From NCBI GenBank assembly GCA_964437825.1, contig CAYTIH010000016.1, positions 1 through 46,127 on the forward strand: 46,127 bases of DNA, read 5' to 3'. Origin of the DNA: JBJFCE01 sp964437825. GTDB taxonomy: Bacteria > Bacillota > Clostridia > Lachnospirales > Lachnospiraceae. The notes under the pieces were generated by a model, which had not been told where the DNA came from, did no database searches, and saw only the letters and a list, made by a program, of their open reading frames with translations. Made by a program: the position numbers and the translations under genes. Position 1 is the first letter of the stretch. Every line of letters begins with the position of its first letter. Positions 1-6,288 of this stretch are shown here, one piece after another.

Positions 1-182
1 GAAAAACAAATGCCGCTTCGCGTCGCTTGTTTTTCTTTTGCGCTTATTATATCATGTTCACTCGCAAGCCCGCACCTTCGGTGCTTTATCGTCTGCTTCG
101 CAGACTGCTTGCTCGTTAATAGCGCATGAAAAACAAATGCCGCTTCGCGTCGCTTGTTTTTCTTTTGCGCTTATTATATCAT
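1..182. repeat. 55-bp direct repeat flanking a cluster of short hairpins
   Basis: An identical 55-bp sequence occurs at 1-55 and 128-182. Each copy contains an inverted repeat (AAAAACAA...TTGTTTTT) around a GCTTCGC core. Between the copies are two compact perfect hairpins, GCACC-TTC-GGTGC (about 75-87) and GTCTGC-TTC-GCAGAC (about 91-105). Both sit inside an outer GCAAGC/GCTTGC pairing, which gives a cloverleaf-like layout. On the minus strand the loops read GAA closed by C-G. No coding potential is seen. The second copy ends at the stop codon of the Nudix remnant, so the element could act as its transcription end. It may also be a dispersed palindromic repeat; the left window edge cuts the unit. 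Confidence 0.75.
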
Positions 183-520
183 AAATAGTACTTTAGCACC
201 ATAAATTCTTGAGAAAAAATACAATACTTTGGATTTTTTGATAAAATTTCTTGAAGAACGACATTATAGTCCATAAACACTACGCTTTCCACTTCTGATT
301 TCTGTAATTGCAGCTTATTGATGGCAACCTCTCCCCGGTATAAATACACTGCACTGATCTGTCTGTCAAGAAAAGTCCTTCCATAAAATTCCAAATCCTT
401 TTTCAGTGTAATATAATCCAGAAATTCCAGATCTTCGGGATTTACCTTAAGTCCCAGTTCTTCCTCCAGCTCCCTGACCGCATCTCCGCACTCAGCCATC
501 GCATGTTCTCCACGGTGCAA
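179..520 (-). pseudogene. Nudix hydrolase, N-terminally truncated or frameshifted
   Basis: The frame carries a good Nudix box: G4, then E9, then RELEEELGL from R17, matching the Gx5Ex7REUxEExGU metal-binding signature. The C-terminal part (LEFYGRTFLDRQISAVYLYRGE...) fits the rest of the fold. Nudix proteins normally have about 30-40 residues of beta structure before the box, but here it starts almost at once. Upstream in frame the sequence stays open for only about 13 codons (ending ALPESS) before a TGA, with no ATG. The only possible starts are TTG at 520 or an upstream CTG. A different frame upstream reads NRIFVMMDTDPGTAGIKL, which resembles a Nudix N-terminus, so a frameshift near 520-545 is possible. 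The Nudix family call is secure; whether a product is made is not. Confidence 0.6.
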
Positions 521-684
521 GCTTGATTCCGGCAGTGCCGGGGTCTGTATCCATCATAACAAAAATACGGTTTCCGCAAGACTTAACCTTTCAGACCGAT
601 GATCCGTTCGTAGGAGGCATCTTTGCAGCTATCCGAATACTTTCAGGATTTCCGAGGCAGATCCGTCTTCACAATGCAGACAAA

Positions 685-715
685 TCCCCCATGGAATTTT
701 GGGTTCCATGGGGGA
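685..715 (-). terminator. Rho-independent terminator after the DUF1540 gene
   Basis: A perfect 12-bp stem (TCCCCCATGGAA / TTCCATGGGGGA) with a 7-nt loop lies 77 bp after the stop codon at 792. On the minus strand it is followed by a short TTTG run. The stem is strong but the U tract is weak, so termination may be partial. The rest of 521-791 holds no gene I can support. Confidence 0.7.
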
Positions 716-791
716 CTTCATCGCTTTATTTCGGTTCCTGATATCCATAAACCGACTGGGCAAAGGCTCCCGTCAGACTATCGATCAGACT

Positions 792-1109
792 TCATTTCTG
801 CATCTGAAAGGTATTGCACTCTGTCTCGCGGCAATGGCAGGCATTGGCGCCTCCGATATCCACATTTGAAGCATGGCATTTGTAGTTGCTGTTATACGTG
901 CACTTACATGCTTCGCAGTCGATGCTGATGGTCTTGCTTGGATGATTCAGAGCGCTCTTATAGCTGTCACGCTTTCTGTCTACAAAGCTTTCACAGCAGG
1001 TTTCAGCACTCTTTTCCGCCTGACTTCCTCCCACCATAATATCACCTTTGCTGCAATAATGATCGGAATTGTAGGTACAATTTGTTGCCGCACATTTCAG
1101 TTCTGCCAT
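792..1109 (-). CDS. Two-domain DUF1540 cysteine-rich protein
   Basis: This 105-residue protein carries two copies of the DUF1540 cysteine pattern. The first (about 5-45) runs CAATNCTYNSDHYC...A...TCCESF. The second (about 64-101) runs CEACKCTYNSNYKC...ANACHCRETEC. The repeated CxxxxCxYNxxxxC spacing plus a C-terminal C-x-TF-type end is diagnostic of the family. The cysteines suggest a small metal-binding or disulphide-stabilised fold. DUF1540 proteins are common in Clostridia and their role is unknown. The start is supported by an AGGAGG ribosome-binding site 8 nt before the ATG. It appears monocistronic, with a strong hairpin downstream at 685-715. The 120-bp upstream gap holds an imperfect hairpin at 1158-1187 (TATCAGA/TCTGATA arms). 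Confidence 0.85.
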   Translation of the reverse strand: MAELKCAATNCTYNSDHYCSKGDIMVGGSQAEKSAETCCESFVDRKRDSYKSALNHPSKTISIDCEACKCTYNSNYKCHASNVDIGGANACHCRETECNTFQMQK

Positions 1110-1228
1110 TTTCTTTTCCTCCTGTCACCCTGATTTTTAATACCGGATTCGTAATTTTCATATATCAGATTTCATTCTGATACATGATTAGTGTGACCTC
1201 AAAAAAGAAATTCTATTCTCATTTATTC

Positions 1229-1987
1229 TTAATTACTTTCGCAATAACAATACATCGCCGGAATGAGTATGCCTTTTAGTGCCGCGCGAGGCTCTTTTTC
1301 ATAAATTTCCAAAAAAATACTGCTTCCAAAACGATCGAAAACGGCCTTCCTGCCCTGTTCCAATAATGCTTCCCTGCCGGGAAGAACCTGTTCCAGCGCA
1401 AGCAGTTCGTCGGACCACTCCGGAATCTGATGCCAAATTTTGATTTCGGATATGTCACCGTTTTCGTCATGGAACACCTCCACATACAATTCCATATTTT
1501 TTTCCGTGATCTGATGCAGCGGCTTATTTTGATTTACCGCTTTCATATTCAAAAAAGAACGCACCTCCTCCGGATCATGAAATCCCTGTTCTTCTAAATA
1601 AGAAAGCAACTCTTCCTGCGAAAGTTTTTTCAGAATATCGGGGTCCAAATCAAGCGCCTCACAAATTCCGATCAATTCCCACGTATCATATGCTGACTGC
1701 GCTTTATATATGATTTGCATGGATAAATTGATTCGAAAAGAAAAATCATCTTCATTTAATATCTGTTTGTCGAAAGGGACGCACACCTGATTTTGTATTT
1801 CCCAGGTATCTCCCCATAGATCATCCAATGCGGTATATACCTGTTGCAAAGCCTCCTCAGGAATTTCTGTGTCGCTGCCTGCAGCTGCTATGATTCCATG
1901 CTGAAACAGGATGCACAGGAAAGTAACGAATAAACCTATCAAATTGTATGCCTTTTTCTTGATCATATGATGAAACTTAATTTTCAT
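1229..1987 (-). CDS. Secreted or membrane-anchored protein of unknown function
   Basis: I do not recognise a family for this 252-residue protein. Residues 1-36 form a signal peptide or N-terminal anchor: a basic start (MKIKFHHMIKKK) followed by a hydrophobic run (LIGLFVTFLCILF) and an AAAG site. The rest is acidic and soluble, so it is probably exported. Near the C-terminus is LPGREALLEQG, which resembles FPASREALYQQG in the Amidase_6 protein encoded just upstream (2157-3326). The resemblance suggests related domains or joint action at the cell surface. The ribosome-binding site is only AGG in GAGATAGGAATAAAA, and it lies inside one arm of a 14-bp direct repeat bounding a structured leader (1990-2099). 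Translation may therefore depend on that leader. Confidence 0.7.
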   Translation of the reverse strand: MKIKFHHMIKKKAYNLIGLFVTFLCILFQHGIIAAAGSDTEIPEEALQQVYTALDDLWGDTWEIQNQVCVPFDKQILNEDDFSFRINLSMQIIYKAQSAYDTWELIGICEALDLDPDILKKLSQEELLSYLEEQGFHDPEEVRSFLNMKAVNQNKPLHQITEKNMELYVEVFHDENGDISEIKIWHQIPEWSDELLALEQVLPGREALLEQGRKAVFDRFGSSIFLEIYEKEPRAALKGILIPAMYCYCESN

Positions 1988-1989
1988 TT

Positions 1990-2099
1990 TTATTCCTATC
2001 TCTGCGCCGCTCTTTGTGCATTACAAGTTTGCTGTCAAGCAGCGCACAGACACAAACTTGAGATTGAAAAATTCATTTTTCAATCTTATTCCTATCTCT
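1990..2099 (-). repeat. Structured leader or small repeat element bounded by a 14-bp direct repeat
   Basis: TTATTCCTATCTCT occurs identically at 1990-2003 and 2086-2099. Between the copies are two inverted repeats. One is CAAGTTTG/CAAACTTG (2024-2031 and 2053-2060), with a nested GCTG/CAGC. The other is a perfect 12-bp stem AGATTGAAAAAT/ATTTTTCAATCT (2061-2086) with a 2-nt spacer. On the minus strand this lies just before the ATG at 1987, and the proximal repeat copy contains its ribosome-binding site. It could be a regulatory leader, an attenuating terminator after the gene ending at 2157, or a small inserted element with a target duplication. No coding frame is present. Confidence 0.6.
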
Positions 2100-2156
2100 T
2101 ACTACAAGTACATGGATTTATTGTATTCTTTTAAGATATACTAATATAAATGCTAC

Positions 2157-3326
2157 TCAAAAAGTGACTCTGTAAAACGTGTTATTCAATGGTACATTAA
2201 TATTCTTACGATCATGTGTGTGTGCTGTCATTGTGACCACATTATTCGAATCTCTAAAAGAGATAATTCCTACGTGACTGTTATTACTAAATACAATAAT
2301 GTCACCCACTCCTATGCTGCTTGAACTTATTTGTGAAAATACACCTCTATTAATCATATATGGAACCAAATCAGGCGCATAAGTCCATGTCGTTGATCTG
2401 GTAGTAGTATATTGATCCGCGTACCATGTACTATCTTCTGCAAGGCCCGCATAATACAACGCTTGAGAAACAAAGTCCGCACAATCATTGTGTAACAATG
2501 CGGAATAATACGGATACATAGAATTATTCCAATATGCTTTGTTTTGCATTCCCGAACAATCTGTTCTGCCACAGTCACATACCGTAGGATTTGATGAATA
2601 TGCATCAGCATAAACAGCAATATTAGTGCGCTTCTGCATGATATCAGTTGTACTAGCTATGGATGCATAACTCATTCCTTCCATACCGGATTCACATATC
2701 CTGATAAGTTTTTCCGCATCTTCTACGCCTTGTTGATATAGTGCTTCCCTGCTTGCCGGAAACAATTTTTCCACAGGAATATAATCAGTATCATTTTCTG
2801 CATAAATTACTACACTGTTTTCGTCAATGATTCCGTTAATAATATCAGCTTCCACTTTTAAATAAAAGTTAAATTCTACTTCAACACCAATATTTTGCGA
2901 TAATTCACCAACAATATTTTCTACTTCAAAAGCCAATATCTCTTTCTCTTCATTAGAAATATTTACAATATCCTCCATATCTGATATCGAAATATTGGAT
3001 AAAGAAATGTCTGTAGTATCACAAATACCAATTCCACTTGCCAAACCTCTTACATATGGCGCTTCCATTATATCGTTTTCAATCTGTGATACAAATAAAG
3101 TCACAAATAAATATTCACAAATCGAACTTTCACCCTGATTACAGTTTATCACAGTACTATTGCATTTGCTTATATTATAGTGTTCAGAATAACCATGAAT
3201 TAAATAATTAACAGTATAGTTTTCTACTTTTGAAGCAAAAGAATCCGAATCTGCATAAGCATCTACAGACCAGCCAAGCAATAGCGTAATACACAAAACA
3301 AACATCAAAAATTTTCTTTTCCCCAT
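2157..3326 (-). CDS. Secreted protein with C-terminal Amidase_6 (CHAP/NlpC-like) domain
   Basis: This 389-residue protein has an N-terminal signal peptide (GKRKFLMFVLCITLLLGWSVDAYA). A roughly 200-residue region of no recognised family follows, ending in FPASREALYQQG. From about residue 240 there is a putative amidase domain of the Amidase_6 type. The catalytic Cys is in HNDCADFVSQAL (about C282) and the His in SHVGI (about H351), with the usual Trp-rich stretch between them. Such domains usually cleave peptide or amide bonds in cell-wall material or secreted peptides. The frame extends 16 codons further upstream, but GGAGGG 8 nt before the ATG at 3326 fixes this start. Four cysteines in VCDCGRTDCSG just before the domain may form a metal site or disulphides. 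Base composition is more A+T-rich than its neighbours, a possible sign of transfer. Confidence 0.8.
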   Translation of the reverse strand: MGKRKFLMFVLCITLLLGWSVDAYADSDSFASKVENYTVNYLIHGYSEHYNISKCNSTVINCNQGESSICEYLFVTLFVSQIENDIMEAPYVRGLASGIGICDTTDISLSNISISDMEDIVNISNEEKEILAFEVENIVGELSQNIGVEVEFNFYLKVEADIINGIIDENSVVIYAENDTDYIPVEKLFPASREALYQQGVEDAEKLIRICESGMEGMSYASIASTTDIMQKRTNIAVYADAYSSNPTVCDCGRTDCSGMQNKAYWNNSMYPYYSALLHNDCADFVSQALYYAGLAEDSTWYADQYTTTRSTTWTYAPDLVPYMINRGVFSQISSSSIGVGDIIVFSNNSHVGIISFRDSNNVVTMTAHTHDRKNINVPLNNTFYRVTF

Positions 3327-3467
3327 ACATATTCCCTCCATCTTAATACATTTTTTCTCAAGTAACAAATTCAAAACATCAGATTAGAGTCTATAGATCA
3401 GATTGTTGTTGACCTACATTTGATGTTTATATCCAGTATATGATAAAAGAACTATTTTTGCAAGTAA

Positions 3468-3501
3468 AAAAGCGTAAAACCAAATCCGGCTTTACGCTTT
3501 T
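3468..3501 (-). terminator. Rho-independent terminator of thrS
   Basis: An 11-bp inverted repeat, AAAAGCGTAAA/TTTACGCTTTT with a 12-nt loop, starts about 22 bp after the thrS stop codon. On the minus strand it runs directly into TTTTTTAC. Confidence 0.85.
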
Positions 3502-3523
3502 CCACTGTTATATCTTTTGTTTA

Positions 3524-5488
3524 TTAATACTGTGCTTCCGTATTTTCCTCTTTACGGATTTCCTTAGTGCGGATTTCCTTACAAATCTGATCAATGAATT
3601 CTGAAAGCGGCTTTTGGCCCTCGTCGCCTGAAAAACGGCTTCTGACAGATACCAGTCCCTGTTCCTCCTCCTGCTGACCGACTATGAGCATGTAAGGAAG
3701 TCTTGCAAGTCTTGCCTCACGAATCTTGAAGCCGATCTTTTCAGAGCGGCTGTCAACTGTGACATCCACATCATTTGCGGCAAGCTCTTTACGGATCTTC
3801 TGCGCATAATCCTCATATTTTTCGGAAATCGGAAGGATACGAACCTGCTCCGGGCACAGCCATGTCGGGAATTTACCGGCATACTTTTCAATCAGCCATG
3901 CAAGCGTTCTCTCATAACAGCCAAGAGAGGTTCTGTGAATAATATAAGGACGAACCTTATTGCCGTTCTGATCGATATAATACATATCAAAGTTCTCGGC
4001 AATTGCACAATCGAGCTGAATTGTAATCATGGTGTCTTCCTTGCCGTATACATTCTTTGCCTGTATATCAATCTTCGGACCATAGAATGCGGCTTCCCCG
4101 TCAGCTTCTTCAAAAGGAACCTTCTTTTCCTGCAAAATCTTGCGAAGCGCACCCTGTGTAGATTCCCAGTAATGTTCATCTCCAAGGTATTTCTTCTTGT
4201 TTGCAGGATCCCATTTGGACAAACGGAAGGTCACATCCTTTTCCAGACCGAGTACGCTGAGCACATGATATGCCAGGTTAAAGCAGTTTACCAGCTCCTC
4301 CTCTGTCTGGTCGGGACGAATGACGTTATGCCCCTCGGAAATCGTGAACTGACGTACACGGGTCAGTCCATGCATTTCTCCGGAATCCTCGTTCCGGAAT
4401 AATGTAGAGGTCTCTCCCATACGATATGGCAGATCACGGTAGGATTTCTGAGTATTCTTATATACATAATACTGGAACGGACAGGTCATGGGACGAAGTG
4501 CGAATACTTCTTTGTCCACTTCTTCATCGCCAAGAACAAACATGCCCTCCTTATAATGATCCCAGTGTCCGGAAATCTTATACAGATCACTCTTTGCCAT
4601 CAGCGGAGTTCTGGTACGGACATATCCCCATTCCTTTTCTTCCAGATCCTCAATCCATCTCTGGAGCTTCATAATCATTTTAGTACCCTTAGGCGTAAAC
4701 AAAGGAAGTCCCTGTCCGATGACATCAACCGTAGTAAACAATTCCATCTCGCGGCCCAGCTTATTATGGTCGCGGCGTTTTGCATCCTCCAGTCTCTCCA
4801 GATATTCCTCCAGTTCTTCTTTTTTATTAAAAGCAGTACCGTAAATTCTCTGTAAACGTGCTTTTTCGGAATCTCCTCTCCAATAAGCCATAGAAGAAGA
4901 TGTCAGTTTAAAAGCTTTGATGCCCTTGGTGCTCATCAGGTGCGGGCCTGCGCACAGATCCACGAATCCGCCCTGATCATAAAAAGAAATCTCAGCATTT
5001 TCCGGCAGATCCTCAATTAATTCCACCTTAAACGGCTCGCCCTTTTCCTGCATGAACTTGATTGCCTCGGCTCTCGGAAGCGTAAATCTTGTCAGCTCAT
5101 GTCCTTCCTTGATAATCTTCTTCATCTCTGCTTCCAGTTGATCAAGGTCCTCTCTGGAAAACGGATCGGCTTCAAAATCATAATAAAAACCATCCTCAAT
5201 TGCCGGTCCGATGGTTATTTTTGCATTCGGGAACAGTCTCTTAACCGCCTGCGCAAGCACGTGGGATGCGGTATGGCGAATAACCTTAAGGCCTGCCGGA
5301 TCATTTGCGGTTACGATATTTAATTCACAATCGGAATCAATCACGGTTCGCAGATCCACAATCTCCCCGTTCACTTCCCCCGCACATGCAGCGCGCGCCA
5401 ATCCCTCGCTGATATCGGCTGCAATCTCATATACGCTCATAGCGCGGTCATATTCTTTTGCACTTCCGTCTTTTAATGTGATTTTCAT
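3524..5488 (-). CDS. thrS: Threonyl-tRNA synthetase
   Basis: This 654-residue enzyme charges tRNA-Thr with threonine in the cytoplasm. In order it has a TGS domain (about 1-62), the editing/SAD region with HTASHVLAQA (about 72-80), the class II catalytic core and a C-terminal anticodon-binding domain. Zinc ligands expected for the family are visible in PMTCPF, SEGH and IIHR. Motif 2 reads TLFRNEDSGEMHGL. Compared with the common bacterial form, the core is divergent (TISEGH, HRTSLGCYERT), a variant I associate with Clostridia; this is from memory. A ribosome-binding site (GGGAG) precedes the ATG. The gene lies 48 bp downstream of a 100-codon membrane-protein gene, and both follow a T-box leader (5937-6191). 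Uncharged tRNA-Thr probably raises expression. A terminator follows at 3468-3501. Confidence 0.97.
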   Translation of the reverse strand: MKITLKDGSAKEYDRAMSVYEIAADISEGLARAACAGEVNGEIVDLRTVIDSDCELNIVTANDPAGLKVIRHTASHVLAQAVKRLFPNAKITIGPAIEDGFYYDFEADPFSREDLDQLEAEMKKIIKEGHELTRFTLPRAEAIKFMQEKGEPFKVELIEDLPENAEISFYDQGGFVDLCAGPHLMSTKGIKAFKLTSSSMAYWRGDSEKARLQRIYGTAFNKKEELEEYLERLEDAKRRDHNKLGREMELFTTVDVIGQGLPLFTPKGTKMIMKLQRWIEDLEEKEWGYVRTRTPLMAKSDLYKISGHWDHYKEGMFVLGDEEVDKEVFALRPMTCPFQYYVYKNTQKSYRDLPYRMGETSTLFRNEDSGEMHGLTRVRQFTISEGHNVIRPDQTEEELVNCFNLAYHVLSVLGLEKDVTFRLSKWDPANKKKYLGDEHYWESTQGALRKILQEKKVPFEEADGEAAFYGPKIDIQAKNVYGKEDTMITIQLDCAIAENFDMYYIDQNGNKVRPYIIHRTSLGCYERTLAWLIEKYAGKFPTWLCPEQVRILPISEKYEDYAQKIRKELAANDVDVTVDSRSEKIGFKIREARLARLPYMLIVGQQEEEQGLVSVRSRFSGDEGQKPLSEFIDQICKEIRTKEIRKEENTEAQY

Positions 5489-5536
5489 TGCCTGTTATCT
5501 CCCTAATTCTTTACTGATTCATGTTACTCGTTCATT

Positions 5537-5839
5537 TTACAGCTTCATTTTTGCTGATTCATTTTCATCCTGAGACTTACCGCATTTGGATTTCATATGC
5601 TTCCTTTTTCCGCAGCGGTCATGACCCTTAGGCGGAAAGGGCGGCATGCCGAGTCCCCGATTATCGTTTCCGTTACCGTTGCCGCTGCACAGATTGATTG
5701 ACCAGCCCGTAACTACTTTCGTTACCAGCATTCCGGTAACCATCCCTGCCAGTGCACATGCGGCTGCGCCAAGTACCAGCTCTCTTTTCGTGACGATTGT
5801 CGTTTCTGCCAATTTTTCCAATGTTTCGTTCAGCTTCAT
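5537..5839 (-). CDS. Small single-pass membrane protein between the T-box and thrS
   Basis: The 100-residue product has an amphipathic N-terminus (MKLNETLEKLAETTIVTKRE), one hydrophobic helix (about 21-45, LVLGAAACALAGMVTGMLVT) and a short Asn/Gly-rich stretch. A basic tail with two cysteines (KGHDRCGKRKHMKSKCGK) follows. AAAGGAGG 6 nt before the ATG makes expression likely. I recognise the general style of small Clostridial membrane proteins but no family with a known function. It is the first gene after the T-box antiterminator, so it should be induced together with thrS. Either it has a role linked to threonine supply or it inserted between leader and target. The 98-bp gap before it holds extra hairpins (GCCGC/GCGGC and AGAATC/GATTCT). 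Confidence 0.8.
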   Translation of the reverse strand: MKLNETLEKLAETTIVTKRELVLGAAACALAGMVTGMLVTKVVTGWSINLCSGNGNGNDNRGLGMPPFPPKGHDRCGKRKHMKSKCGKSQDENESAKMKL

Positions 5840-5865
5840 ATGATTCCTCCTTTAGTTCATAAGAA

Positions 5866-5930
5866 AGAATCCCGCCATGCGAGATTCTCCGCCTGCGGCG
5901 AGCCGCGTTAGCGGCGTTTTTCTCCGCTTA
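5866..5930 (-). other. Hairpins between the T-box terminator and the first gene
   Basis: Several inverted repeats follow each other here: AGAATC/GATTCT (5866-5888), CGCC-TGC-GGCG, and GCCGC-GTTA-GCGGC. They lie after the T-box terminator and before the ribosome-binding site of the 100-codon gene. They would form in the read-through transcript only, so they could affect stability or translation. None carries a U tract that would make it a terminator. Confidence 0.5.
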
Positions 5931-5936
5931 AAAAAA

Positions 5937-6191
5937 GTCCCTTACACTGCCAAAGCAATGTAAGGGACGTATATTACGCGGTTCCACCCTGATTGCAGGA
6001 GACCATTCATGTTCCTGCCACTCATTTGCCCGTAACGCAGGCGCACGGACCCTATTAAGGTCACTCCGGGGGTGGTCTTAAATCAGTTCCTGCCAAGCGC
6101 TTTCAGCTCGTTTTCACGGCGCCATTCTCTGAGACATTTCCTCATTTACTTTCCCCATCAACGTGTTATGATTATCATTTTTACTATTGAT
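5937..6191 (-). promoter_or_regulatory. T-box leader, probably threonine-specific
   Basis: The canonical antiterminator sequence AGGGTGGAACCGCG is at 5977-5990 on the minus strand. It is followed by a terminator with a perfect 10-bp stem (GTCCCTTACA/TGTAAGGGAC, 5937-5968) and a run of seven T. The region from about 6191 to 6000 is the right length for Stem I and Stems II/III. A plausible specifier codon is ACC (threonine) at 6059-6061, in the context GGAGTGACC. The T-box call is certain from the antiterminator and terminator. The specifier is inferred from position and from thrS downstream. Uncharged tRNA-Thr binding would favour read-through into the small membrane protein gene and thrS. Confidence 0.93.
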
Positions 6192-6220
6192 ATTCTATTC
6201 CAAAAATGGCGGAATGTAAA
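6192..6220 (-). promoter_or_regulatory. Sigma-A-type promoter of the T-box/thrS unit
   Basis: TTTACA (6220-6215), a 17-bp spacer and TAGAAT (6197-6192) match the housekeeping consensus well. The predicted start of transcription, near 6185, is just upstream of T-box Stem I. Confidence 0.75.
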
Positions 6221-6288
6221 GAGTTTTTTAATTCCGAACGCAATTCTGAAAGCAATTCCATTTGGAGGATTCCGAAAGCAATTTCAGG

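Noticed and set aside
1..182. Direct repeats as attachment sites of a mobile element
   Set aside because: The copies are only 73 bp apart with no integrase or cargo between them.
4556..4855. Plus-strand frames opposite thrS
   Set aside because: They are antisense to a highly conserved synthetase and lack ribosome-binding sites or family features.
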